DNA from: Reyranella sp.
Lineage (GTDB): Bacteria > Pseudomonadota > Alphaproteobacteria > Reyranellales > Reyranellaceae
DNA length: 64,000 bases
Direction: 5' to 3'
Assembly: GCA_019750135.1 (NCBI GenBank)
Contig: JAIEOV010000029.1
Location: forward strand, 1 to 64,000
Positions within the stretch are counted from its first letter, which is position 1; the number at the start of each line of letters is the position of its first letter. The notes beneath the pieces were generated by a model, which saw only the letters and a list, made by a program, of their open reading frames with translations, was not told the DNA's origin and did no database searches. Positions 41,602-49,895 of this stretch are shown here, piece after piece. Made by a program: the position numbers and the translations under genes.

Positions 41602-42204
41602 ATGAGTTCGCGCACCCAACATCGTCGCAACCGCCGGACCATCGCCGCCCTCCTGGCGCTGGCCTTCTCATTCCTCGGTGGCGCTGAAGGCGCCGCGGCG
41701 TGGGAGGTCGAAGACGGCGTGGAGAGCCCGAGCTATGCCGTGACCGAACCGGTCAGCTCCAACCTCAACATCGACAGCGTGGTGCTGATGTGCGAGGCGG
41801 CTGGCGACGCCACCGTCCTGCAGCTCAAGATCTACCTCACCGACGAGGGGCCGTTGCGCCCCGGCCGCGCTGCCACCGAGCAGCTCAAGGACGACCCACG
41901 CGTCGAGGTCTCGATCGATGGCCGTGTCTTCCCGACCAGCCTCCTGTTCGCGGACGAATACGTCGTACTGGCCGATGGCGAGCATGATCGAACGCCCCTG
42001 CTCTCCGACAGACTGCTCGACGCCCTGCAGGGCGGCAAGCACCTGCAGTTGCGTTTCGACCTGGTCGCCGAGGCGCCAGGACACGCGGCCGCCTTCGATG
42101 GCGAGGCGGTGATTGAGCTTGGATCGGCGGCGATCGCCGCCGTCCGGCGTTGCGCCCGCCCGCCGGCTGGCCCGTCAGGCAGCACGGCCTTTGCCGGGCA
42201 CTGA
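41602..42204 (+). CDS. Secreted protein of unknown function upstream of the P-type ATPase
   Basis: A 200-residue protein with a signal peptide (TIAALLALAFSFLGG, cleavage after AAA). The mature part is acidic and beta-rich, with two cysteines (VLMCEAAG; RRCARP). It resembles unnamed periplasmic proteins beginning WEVED.... No family is recognised. GGAG precedes the ATG. It overlaps the start of the P-type ATPase gene and shares the low-oxygen box, so co-regulation is likely. Confidence 0.66.
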   Translation: MSSRTQHRRNRRTIAALLALAFSFLGGAEGAAAWEVEDGVESPSYAVTEPVSSNLNIDSVVLMCEAAGDATVLQLKIYLTDEGPLRPGRAATEQLKDDPRVEVSIDGRVFPTSLLFADEYVVLADGEHDRTPLLSDRLLDALQGGKHLQLRFDLVAEAPGHAAAFDGEAVIELGSAAIAAVRRCARPPAGPSGSTAFAGH

Positions 42205-44746
42205 CCGGGATACGGCGCAGGCGCCTTTCTGGACGCTCGACAGGCGCGTCGTACTCGGCGAGCTCGGTTGCGGTGCGGAGGGCCTGACCACGCAGGAGGC
42301 CCGGCGGCGCCTTGAGCGCTACGGTCCGAACACGGACAAGCCGGCCGGGCGCGCCGGCATCGTCGCGGCCGTCGCGCGGCGTCTGCTCGAGCCGCTGTGC
42401 CTGATCCTGCTGGTCGCCGCCATCGTCTCCGCCCTGACCGGCGACGGCGTCGGCGGCGCCATCATCGTCGCCATCGTCATCCTGTCGATCGGCCTCGATA
42501 CCTTCCAGGAGGGGCGGGCGGTCAGGGCGGCGGACCTGTTGCGCCATTCGGTGGCGCTCAAGGCCGAAGCGCGGCGCGACGGTACCTTCGTCGAGGTGGC
42601 GGTGGACGACGTCGTGCCGGGAGACGTCGTGCGTATCCGCGCCGGCGACATCGTGCCGGCTGACGGGCTGCTGCTTGGGGCGTCCGCCTTCACCGCCAGC
42701 GAGGCTGCCCTCACCGGCGAGCCCTACCCGGTCGAGAAGCGCTGCGGGCCGGTCGGCTCGCATGACGCCGCCGACGCCGCCAACGCGGTGTTCCGCGGCT
42801 CCGTCGCCCAGACCGGCGAGGCCGTGGCACTGGTGGTCGCGACGGGCACGCGGACCCTATTCGGCACGGCCGCAGCGGCGCTCGCCGAGCAGCAGGCGCC
42901 CTCGCCGTTCCAGCGCGATCTGCGCGCCTTCGGCCTGCTGGTCGCGCGCCTGTCGATCGCCCTGATCATCGTCGTGCTGGCAACGCACGTGCTGTTCGGC
43001 CGGCCCGTTCTGGAATCGCTGATGTTCTCGGTGGCCCTGGCGGTCGGCCTGACGCCCGAGCTGCTGCCCATGATCACCACCGTGACCCTTACGCGCGGCG
43101 CGTTGCGCATGGCCGATCGCAAGGTGATCGTGAAGCGGCTGGCCTCGATCCACGATCTCGGCGCCATGACCGTGCTGTGCACCGACAAGACGGGCACATT
43201 GACCTCGGCCCAGATCACGCTGGTGCAGAGCCTGGACGCCGACGGCCGGGACAGCGGGCGCGCGGCGTGGCTGGGCGCCGTCTCGGCGACCCTGGGCGGA
43301 GATCGCGGCTCGCTCGATGCGGCGCTTGTCGCCGGGGCCACCGTGACCAACGGCTCGTGGAAGCTGCTGGCCCGTCTTGCGTTCGACTTCAGCCGCCGCC
43401 TGGGCGCCGTGCTGACCGACGGACCTCCGGCCGAGGGCCGGCTGCTGATCGTGAAGGGTGCGCCCGAGGCAGTGCTGGCGCTGTGCACGACCCAGCGCGG
43501 TGTGGCCGGCGTGGCGGCGATGGCCACCGCCGATCGCGTGCGGGCGCTCGACCGCGTGCATGCGCTCGCCGAGCAAGGGCTGCGTTCGGTCGCCATCGCC
43601 TCGCGGCCATGGCGAGAAGGACCGCGCGACATCGCCGCCGCCGACGAGACCGAGTTGATCTTCGAGGGCCTCTGCACCTTCGCCGACCCGCCCAAAGCGA
43701 CCGCCGGCGGCGCCATCGCGCGACTGGCGGCGGCCGGCGTGCAGGTCAAGATCCTGTCGGGTGACGATCCGGTCGTCGTCCGGCGGCTGGCCGGTCTGGT
43801 CGGCCTCGACGTCACGACCGTGCTGTCCGGTTCGGAGGTGGCGCAGCTCAGCGACGAGGCACTGGCGGTGCAGGTGCGCACCGTCGACGCCTTCGGCCGC
43901 CTGACACCGGATCAGAAGTCGCGGCTGATCAAGGCTCTGCAGGCCGGCGGCGAAGCCGTGGGCTTCCTGGGCGACGGCATCAACGATGCGCCGGCCCTGA
44001 AGGCCGCCGACATCGGCCTATCGGTGGACGGCGCGACAGGCGTGGCGCAAGCCGCAGCCGACATGATCCTGCTCGCACCCGACCTCGAGGTCGTGGCCGA
44101 TGGCGTCGAGGAGGGCCGGCGGACCTTTGCCAACATCCTGAAATACGTGCGCATGGGTGCCAGCTCGAACTTCGGCAACATGCTGTCGATGGCGGTGGCA
44201 TCGCTCTTTCTGCCCTTTCTGCCCATGCTGCCGACCCAGATTTTGCTCAACAACCTCCTGTACGATTTCTCCGAGGTCGGCATTCCCTTCGACACCGTTC
44301 GCCCCGAAGCGACTGCGGCACCGCAGGTCTGGGACCTGCGCGCCCTCATGCTTTTCGCCGGCGTGATGGGGCCATTGTCTTCGGCGTTCGACCTCCTGAC
44401 CTTCGCCGGCCTGCTGCTGGTCTTTCACGTGACGCCCGAAGAATTCCGTACCGCATGGTTTCTCGAATCGATGGCGACCCAGATCCTGGTGATCTTCATC
44501 ATTCGCACCAACGGCCATCCGTGGAACAACCGGCCGCACCCAACGCTCACCGCCTCGTCGCTGACAGCGCTCGCCGTTGCACTGGTCCTGCCCTACTCCA
44601 GCATCGGCGGCTGGTTCGGCTTTGCGCCGCCGCCGCTCACCGTCGTCGCCAGCATCTGCGGCCTGGTGCTGTTCTATCTGATTTCTGCCGAGCTGATGAA
44701 GAAGATCGCCCTCGGGCACCGTCCTGCGGTTGCGCGACGAACTTGA
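42191..44746 (+). CDS. mgtA: Magnesium-type P-type ATPase (P3B, MgtA-like)
   Basis: A P-type ATPase of about 851 residues. Actuator motif SEAALTGEPYPVEK, transmembrane AVGLTPELLPMITTVTLTRGAL (PELLPM in TM4), phosphorylation motif VLCTDKTGTLTSAQ, nucleotide-binding LLIVKGAPEAVL, hinge GFLGDGINDAPALKAADIGLSVDGATGVAQAAAD, and TM6 NNLLYDFSEVGIPFDTV, all as in MgtA/MgtB. The N-terminal GELGCGAEGLTTQEARRRLERYGPN is the cation-ATPase N domain. No good ATG exists: a TTG at 42191 gives a 14-bp overlap with the upstream gene, while a TTG at 42113 overlaps by 92 bp. Mg2+ import into the cytoplasm is the family role. Confidence 0.87.
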   Translation: MPGTDRDTAQAPFWTLDRRVVLGELGCGAEGLTTQEARRRLERYGPNTDKPAGRAGIVAAVARRLLEPLCLILLVAAIVSALTGDGVGGAIIVAIVILSIGLDTFQEGRAVRAADLLRHSVALKAEARRDGTFVEVAVDDVVPGDVVRIRAGDIVPADGLLLGASAFTASEAALTGEPYPVEKRCGPVGSHDAADAANAVFRGSVAQTGEAVALVVATGTRTLFGTAAAALAEQQAPSPFQRDLRAFGLLVARLSIALIIVVLATHVLFGRPVLESLMFSVALAVGLTPELLPMITTVTLTRGALRMADRKVIVKRLASIHDLGAMTVLCTDKTGTLTSAQITLVQSLDADGRDSGRAAWLGAVSATLGGDRGSLDAALVAGATVTNGSWKLLARLAFDFSRRLGAVLTDGPPAEGRLLIVKGAPEAVLALCTTQRGVAGVAAMATADRVRALDRVHALAEQGLRSVAIASRPWREGPRDIAAADETELIFEGLCTFADPPKATAGGAIARLAAAGVQVKILSGDDPVVVRRLAGLVGLDVTTVLSGSEVAQLSDEALAVQVRTVDAFGRLTPDQKSRLIKALQAGGEAVGFLGDGINDAPALKAADIGLSVDGATGVAQAAADMILLAPDLEVVADGVEEGRRTFANILKYVRMGASSNFGNMLSMAVASLFLPFLPMLPTQILLNNLLYDFSEVGIPFDTVRPEATAAPQVWDLRALMLFAGVMGPLSSAFDLLTFAGLLLVFHVTPEEFRTAWFLESMATQILVIFIIRTNGHPWNNRPHPTLTASSLTALAVALVLPYSSIGGWFGFAPPPLTVVASICGLVLFYLISAELMKKIALGHRPAVARRT

Positions 44747-44756
44747 CGAGGATCAA
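44743..44756. promoter_or_regulatory. FNR/FixK-type box 5
   Basis: TTGAC-GAGG-ATCAA, perfect TTGA-N6-TCAA, overlapping the ATPase stop codon and 94 bp upstream of box 6. It may be a distal site for the exporter operon. Confidence 0.5.
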
Positions 44757-44836
44757 GGCGCAGGCGCGGCGTCGCGTGATGCTCGCCGCGCACGACGGAG
44801 TCATGCCAAGCGACGCCAGTCGACGTCGCCGCTGGC

Positions 44837-44850
44837 TTGATGGGTGTCAA
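44837..44850. promoter_or_regulatory. FNR/FixK-type box 6 (exporter operon)
   Basis: TTGAT-GGGT-GTCAA, perfect TTGA-N6-TCAA, centred 61.5 bp before the HlyD ATG at 44905, followed by GGGAG as ribosome site. This spacing equals that of boxes 1 and 4. Confidence 0.6.
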
Positions 44851-44904
44851 AGCCCGCGGACTGCTCCGGACTAAGATTCGAACCGAGGCCAACGGGAGCA
44901 ACGG

Positions 44905-45915
44905 ATGACGATTTCCAAGCGGCGCGTCCTGTTCGTGCTGGCTGCAGGCGTGGCGGCCCTGATCATCGTGGTCGCCAGCAGGGCCCTGTCGTCATGGCCG
45001 TGGTCGCCGCCCCCGTCAGACGCGCTCACCCTCTATGGCAACGTCGACATCCGACAGGTCGACATGGCCTTCCAGGCGATCGGGCGCGTGCAGGAGCTGC
45101 GCTTCGAGGAGGGCGATTCGGTCAAGGCCGGCGAGACGATTGCCGTGCTCGATCCGGACACCTATCGAGACTTGGCGGATTTCGCCCGCGCGCGCGTCGA
45201 AGCCCAGCGCATCGCCCTGCAACGCCTGCAGACGGGCAGCCGTCCCGAGGAGATCGCGCGCGAGAAGGCCTCGGTCGAGGCAGCGCGCGCCGCCGTCGTC
45301 GATGCCGAGCTGCTGCTCAAGCGGCGCACCGATCTGCTGAAAACCGGCAACGTGTCGCGCGAGCTCTACGACGAGGCGAAGAATGCCTATGACACGGCCC
45401 GCGCGCGCCTCGACGTATCGAATCAAATCTCCCGCCTGACCGAGATAGGACCGCGGCAGGAGGATATCGACCAGGCCAAGGCGTTGCTGAACGCCCAGCA
45501 GGCGACGCTCTCCCTGGCCGAGCAGCGCCTGTCCGACACCCAGCTCAAATCGCCGTCCAACGCCATCGTGCTCAGCCGTATCGTCGAGCCCGGCGCGATG
45601 GTGGGGCCCAACACGCCGGTCTATACGCTTGCCCTTACCGACAAGGTGTGGGTGCGCACCTACATCGCCGAGCCCGATCTTGGCCGCATCAAGCCCGGCG
45701 CGGCGGTGAAGATCGCCACCGACACCGATCCCGGCCGCACCTACGATGGCTGGATCGGCTTTATCTCCCCGACTGCCGAGTTCACGCCCAAGACCGTCGA
45801 GACGACCGAGCTGCGCACGCAGCTCGTCTACCGGCTGCGCGTCTTCGTGCGCGATCCGGACGATCGTCTGCGACAGGGCATGCCTGTCACGGTGCGCGTC
45901 CCGCTCGGGACGTAG
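44905..45915 (+). CDS. HlyD-family membrane fusion protein
   Basis: A 336-residue periplasmic adaptor. One N-terminal membrane anchor (RVLFVLAAGVAALIIVV), then LYGNVDIRQVDMAFQAIGRV, a lipoyl half (LRFEEGDSVKAGETIAVLDPD), a long alpha-helical coiled-coil hairpin (about 85-215: ARARVEAQRIALQRLQTG..., LLKRRTDLLKTGNVSRELYD), the second lipoyl half (SPSNAIVLSRIVEPGAMVGPN) and a beta-barrel with VWVRTYIAEPDLG. This is the YhiI type, which works with RbbA/YhiH ATPases and ABC-2 permeases. It is followed by the ATPase gene after 1 bp. Confidence 0.9.
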   Translation: MTISKRRVLFVLAAGVAALIIVVASRALSSWPWSPPPSDALTLYGNVDIRQVDMAFQAIGRVQELRFEEGDSVKAGETIAVLDPDTYRDLADFARARVEAQRIALQRLQTGSRPEEIAREKASVEAARAAVVDAELLLKRRTDLLKTGNVSRELYDEAKNAYDTARARLDVSNQISRLTEIGPRQEDIDQAKALLNAQQATLSLAEQRLSDTQLKSPSNAIVLSRIVEPGAMVGPNTPVYTLALTDKVWVRTYIAEPDLGRIKPGAAVKIATDTDPGRTYDGWIGFISPTAEFTPKTVETTELRTQLVYRLRVFVRDPDDRLRQGMPVTVRVPLGT

Positions 45916-45916
45916 C

Positions 45917-47650
45917 GTGGCGCCCGAACCGCTCCCCGCCGTCGTCCTCGACGGCGTCGTCAAGCGCTTCGGCGCGAGCACGGCACTGGATGGCGTTTCG
46001 GCCGGGATCGTGCCAGGCGCAATCACCGGTCTGGTCGGGCCGGACGGTGCGGGCAAGACCACCCTGCTGCGGCTGGTGGCAGGCCTGCTCAAGCCCGACG
46101 CCGGCACCATCTCGGTGCTCGGCCACGACAGCGTGAGCGGCGTCGCGCTGTTCCAGCGCAATATCGGCTACATGCCCCAGCGCTCGGGCCTCTACGACGA
46201 CCTGACGGTCGGCGAGAACTTGCGGCTCTACGCCGACCTGCACGAACTCGACAACGCGACGCGGCGCGAGCGTTTCGCGGCCCTGCTCGGCTTCACGCGG
46301 CTGGCACCATTCGTCGACCGGCTGACCGGCCAGCTCTCCGGCGGCATGAAGCAGAAGCTCGCCCTCGCCATGGCCTTGCTCGCGCGGCCGAAGCTGCTGC
46401 TGCTCGACGAGCCCAGCGCCGGTGTCGATCCGGCGTCGCGGCGCGAGCTGTGGCGCATCGTCAAGGAGATGGCCGGCGAGGGCGTGGCCGTGGTCTGGAG
46501 CACGGCCTATCTCGACGAGGCCGAGCGCTGCGACCGCTTCATGTTGCTGCAGAACGGTCGCCTCCTGGCGTCGGGCGCGCCCGACGCCTTCACCGGCCGG
46601 CTGCGCGACCGCACCTTCCTGCTCGACCTTCCGGAAATCGAGCGCCACCGCACCCAGCATCAGGCCGTCCGCCAGCCTGAGGTGGCCGACGCCACCATCC
46701 AGGGCGGCAGCCTGCGCCTCGTGCTGCGCGCCGGGGCGTCCCCGCCCTCGCCCGATGCGTTGGGGGGCTCGGCAGGGCTGCGGGCGGTGCAACCGCGCTT
46801 CGAGGATGCCTTCGTGAGCCTGCTGCAGGGCGAGGCGCCGCCGGCGGCTGAGGAGGAAGCGGAGAGCCTGCCCCTGCCCGCCGACGGCGCGACCATCGTG
46901 GCGCAGGACCTGACCTGCGACTTCGGCCGCTTCCGCGCTGTCGACCATGTGAGCTTCAGCGTCGCCCCGGGCGAGATCTTCGGTCTGCTGGGCCCCAACG
47001 GCGCAGGCAAGTCTACGACCTTCCGCATGCTGTGCGGCCTGCTGGAGCCGACGCATGGCAGCGCGCGAGTCGCCGGCATCGATCTCGGCCGCGCCCGCGC
47101 CGCCGCGCGCGAGCGCATCGGCTACATGTCCCAGCGCTTCTCGCTCTACGCCAACCTCTCGGTGCGCGACAATCTCGACTTCTTCAGCGGCGTCTACGGT
47201 CTCGCCGGCGCCCGGCGTGTGCGTCGCATCGACTGGGCGTTGAGCAGCTTCGAGCTGATGGCCGTTGCCGGCGCCGAGGCCGGCAGCCTGCCGCTCGGAT
47301 TCAAGCAACGGCTGGCGCTCGCCTGCGCACTGCTGCATGAGCCGCGCGTGCTGTTCCTCGACGAGCCGACGTCCGGCGTCGACCCCCTGATGCGGCGCGC
47401 CTTCTGGCAGCGCATCGGTACGTTAGCCGACGGGGGCGTGACCATCCTCGTGACCTCGCACTTCATGGACGAGGCCGAGTACTGCGACCGCCTGGGCATC
47501 GTCTACGCCGGCAAGCTGATCGCGATCGGCCGCCCCGACGAGCTGAAGCGCCGCTATGCCGGCGCGGATCTCGTGGAGCCGACGCTCGAGGACGCCTTCG
47601 TGGCCCTGATCCAGGCCCATGACAACGGCGCCGCAACGAGCTCGTCATGA
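45917..47650 (+). CDS. Twin-domain ABC-2 exporter ATPase (YhiH/RbbA-like)
   Basis: A 577-residue protein with two ABC domains. Domain 1: Walker A GPDGAGKTT, signature LSGGMKQKLALAMALL, Walker B LLLLDEPSAGVDP. Domain 2 (from about 330): Walker A GPNGAGKST, a degenerate signature LPLGFKQRLALACALL (the second GG of LSGGQ lost), Walker B VLFLDEPTSGVDP. It is the soluble part of an RbbA-like protein whose membrane half is here separate. The GTG start at 45917 follows the HlyD stop by 1 bp. The asymmetric second signature suggests one dominant ATP site. Confidence 0.9.
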   Translation: MAPEPLPAVVLDGVVKRFGASTALDGVSAGIVPGAITGLVGPDGAGKTTLLRLVAGLLKPDAGTISVLGHDSVSGVALFQRNIGYMPQRSGLYDDLTVGENLRLYADLHELDNATRRERFAALLGFTRLAPFVDRLTGQLSGGMKQKLALAMALLARPKLLLLDEPSAGVDPASRRELWRIVKEMAGEGVAVVWSTAYLDEAERCDRFMLLQNGRLLASGAPDAFTGRLRDRTFLLDLPEIERHRTQHQAVRQPEVADATIQGGSLRLVLRAGASPPSPDALGGSAGLRAVQPRFEDAFVSLLQGEAPPAAEEEAESLPLPADGATIVAQDLTCDFGRFRAVDHVSFSVAPGEIFGLLGPNGAGKSTTFRMLCGLLEPTHGSARVAGIDLGRARAAARERIGYMSQRFSLYANLSVRDNLDFFSGVYGLAGARRVRRIDWALSSFELMAVAGAEAGSLPLGFKQRLALACALLHEPRVLFLDEPTSGVDPLMRRAFWQRIGTLADGGVTILVTSHFMDEAEYCDRLGIVYAGKLIAIGRPDELKRRYAGADLVEPTLEDAFVALIQAHDNGAATSSS

Positions 47651-48780
47651 CTGCCCTGCATCTACCCGGCCGCCGCTTCCGCGGGCTGCTGCGCAAGGAG
47701 TTCCTGCAGATCGTGCGCGACCCTTCGTCGATCGCCATCGCACTCGTCATGCCAGTCGTGCTGCTGCTGCTGATCGGTTACGGCATCTCGCTCGACGCGC
47801 GCGATGTCCGCTTCGGCCTGGTCGACGAGAATCCCAGCGTCGAGTCGGCGGGTCTCTACCAGAGCTTCGCGAGCACGCGGTACTTCCGTCCCACGCGCTT
47901 CGTCGACGCCCAGCAGGCCGAGGCGGCGCTGATGCGCGGCGACATTGCGGGCTTCGCCGTGCTGCGCGGCGACTTCTCGCGCAAGGTCGCCAATCCGCTG
48001 CAGCCGGCCGAGATCGGCGTCTTCGTCAATGGTGTCGACGCCAACAACGCGCGCATCGTCATCGGCTATGCACTGGGCACGATCGAGAACTGGGCATCGG
48101 CCTATCGCCACCACCGCGGCCAGAGGAGCGCGCCCGCCGTGACGGTCGAGCACCGTTACTGGTTCAACTCCGAGATCCGCAGCGCCAACTTCATCGTGCC
48201 CGGCCTGATCGCCATGGTCATGACTATGATCGGCGCGCTGCTGACGGCGCTGGTGGTCGCCCGCGAATGGGAACGCGGCACGATGGAGGCGATCATGGTC
48301 TCGCCGGCCAGCATGCCGGAAATCATCATGGGCAAGCTCTGCGCTTATTTCGTGCTCGGGCTGGGCGGTCTCGCCGTCTCGGTCGGGCTCGGCATCTTCC
48401 TCTTCGAGGTGCCGTTCCGCGGTTCGTTCCTCGTATTGCTCTTGCTTTCCTCGGTGTTTCTCGTGGTCGCGCTGGCCATGGGGCTCGTGATCTCGACCGT
48501 CGCGCGCAGCCAGTTCGTGGCCGCCCAGCTCGCCTTCCTGGTCACCTTCATGCCGGCACTGATCCTGTCGGGGATGATGTTCGACATCGCCAGCATGCCG
48601 CACTGGCTGCAGGCGGTGACTACCGTGTTCGCCGCCCGCTATTTCGTTTCGAGCCTGCAAACGCTGTTCCTGGCGGGTACCGTGTGGCCGATCCTGATGC
48701 CCGACCTGCTGGCTTTGCTGGGCTTCGCCGTCCTGTTCCTGGCGGTGGCGATCGTGCGCACGCGGCGCAGCCTGGAGTAG
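47647..48780 (+). CDS. ABC-2 type permease, first subunit
   Basis: A 377-residue ABC-2 membrane protein of the YhhJ/RbbA C-terminal type. N-terminal LLRKEFLQIVRDPSSIAIALVMPVVLLLLIGYGI holds the first helix. A large periplasmic domain follows (LVDENPSVESAGLYQSF, QPAEIGVFVNGVDANNA). Then come five helices, starting FIVPGLIAMVMTMIGALLTAL, with VAREWERGTMEAIMVSPA. The start overlaps the ATPase stop by 4 bp (ATGA). Confidence 0.9.
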   Translation: MTALHLPGRRFRGLLRKEFLQIVRDPSSIAIALVMPVVLLLLIGYGISLDARDVRFGLVDENPSVESAGLYQSFASTRYFRPTRFVDAQQAEAALMRGDIAGFAVLRGDFSRKVANPLQPAEIGVFVNGVDANNARIVIGYALGTIENWASAYRHHRGQRSAPAVTVEHRYWFNSEIRSANFIVPGLIAMVMTMIGALLTALVVAREWERGTMEAIMVSPASMPEIIMGKLCAYFVLGLGGLAVSVGLGIFLFEVPFRGSFLVLLLLSSVFLVVALAMGLVISTVARSQFVAAQLAFLVTFMPALILSGMMFDIASMPHWLQAVTTVFAARYFVSSLQTLFLAGTVWPILMPDLLALLGFAVLFLAVAIVRTRRSLE

Positions 48781-48785
48781 CCGCC

Positions 48786-49892
48786 ATGTGGCGCCGCATC
48801 CGCTCGCTGATCGTCAAGGAATTCCTGATGTTGTGGAAGGACCGCAAGAGCCGCTTCGTGCTCCTGGTCCCGCCCCTCATCCAGCTCGTGCTGTTCGCCA
48901 ACGCCGCGACCTTCGAGGTGCGCGACGTCGCGCTCGGCATCTGGCAGGAGGATCGCGCCGGCCCGGCGACCGAGCTGGTGAGCCGCTTCACCGGCTCGGG
49001 CACCTTCCGCATCGCCGCCACCTACGACAACCCGCGCGCCGTCGAGGGCGACATCTCGGCCCAGCGCGTCAAGGCCGTGCTGCATGTCGGCCAGGGCTTC
49101 TCGGCAGACATCGCGGCCGGGCGGCCGGCGCGCCTGCAGCTCCTGCTCGACGGCCGGCGCTCCAACAGCGCGCTGCTCATCCAGAACTATGCCGCCGCCA
49201 TCGTCGAGCGCTTCAATCTCGAGCACGCGCCGCCGGGCGCCCGCGGCGCAGGGCTGGAAATCCAGACCCGCGCCTGGTTCAACCCCAATTTCGAGAGCCG
49301 ATGGTTCATCCTGCCAGGCCTCGCGGTATTGCTGACCATGGTCGCCACCCTGCTGATCACCGCGCTGTCGGTCGCCCGCGAGCGCGAGCTCGGCACCTTC
49401 GACCAGCTGCTGGTGACGCCTCTCCGGCCGATGGAGATCCTGATCGGCAAGACCGCGCCCGCGCTCTGCGTCGGCTTCGTCGAGGCCAACGTCATCGTCG
49501 CCATCGCCGTGACCGCCTACGGCGTGCCGTTCGTCGGCAACATCCTGCTGTTCGACGCGGGCATCGTGCTGTTCGTCCTGTCGGCCATCGGCATCGGCCT
49601 GGTGATCTCCTCGATCGCCAAGACCCAGCAGCAGGCGATCCTCGGCGTGTTCCTGTTGCTGTCGCCGTTCACCGTGCTGTCGGGCTTCACCACGCCGATC
49701 GCCAACATGCCGCAATGGTGCCAGGCCCTGACCTACGTCAATCCCATCCGCTACATGATCGCCCTGTCGCGCGGCGTCTTCCTGCAGGACCTCAGCTGGT
49801 CGCTGGCGTGGCCGATGCTGTGGCCGATGATGGCGATCGCCGCGGCGACGCTCGGCTACGCCACCTGGCTGTTCGCCCGCAAGCTGCAGTAA
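48786..49892 (+). CDS. ABC-2 type permease, second subunit
   Basis: A 368-residue partner of the previous permease with the same plan: RIRSLIVKEFLMLWKDRKSRFVLLVPPLIQ, an external domain (DVALGIWQEDRAGPA..., LLLDGRRSNSALLIQNY), and then FILPGLAVLLTMVATLLITALSVARERELGTFDQLLVTPL and four further helices. It starts 5 bp after the first permease. The set HlyD-ABC-permease-permease forms a complete export system; its cargo is unknown. It converges on spt with a 3-bp gap. Confidence 0.9.
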   Translation: MWRRIRSLIVKEFLMLWKDRKSRFVLLVPPLIQLVLFANAATFEVRDVALGIWQEDRAGPATELVSRFTGSGTFRIAATYDNPRAVEGDISAQRVKAVLHVGQGFSADIAAGRPARLQLLLDGRRSNSALLIQNYAAAIVERFNLEHAPPGARGAGLEIQTRAWFNPNFESRWFILPGLAVLLTMVATLLITALSVARERELGTFDQLLVTPLRPMEILIGKTAPALCVGFVEANVIVAIAVTAYGVPFVGNILLFDAGIVLFVLSAIGIGLVISSIAKTQQQAILGVFLLLSPFTVLSGFTTPIANMPQWCQALTYVNPIRYMIALSRGVFLQDLSWSLAWPMLWPMMAIAAATLGYATWLFARKLQ

Positions 49893-49895
49893 GGC

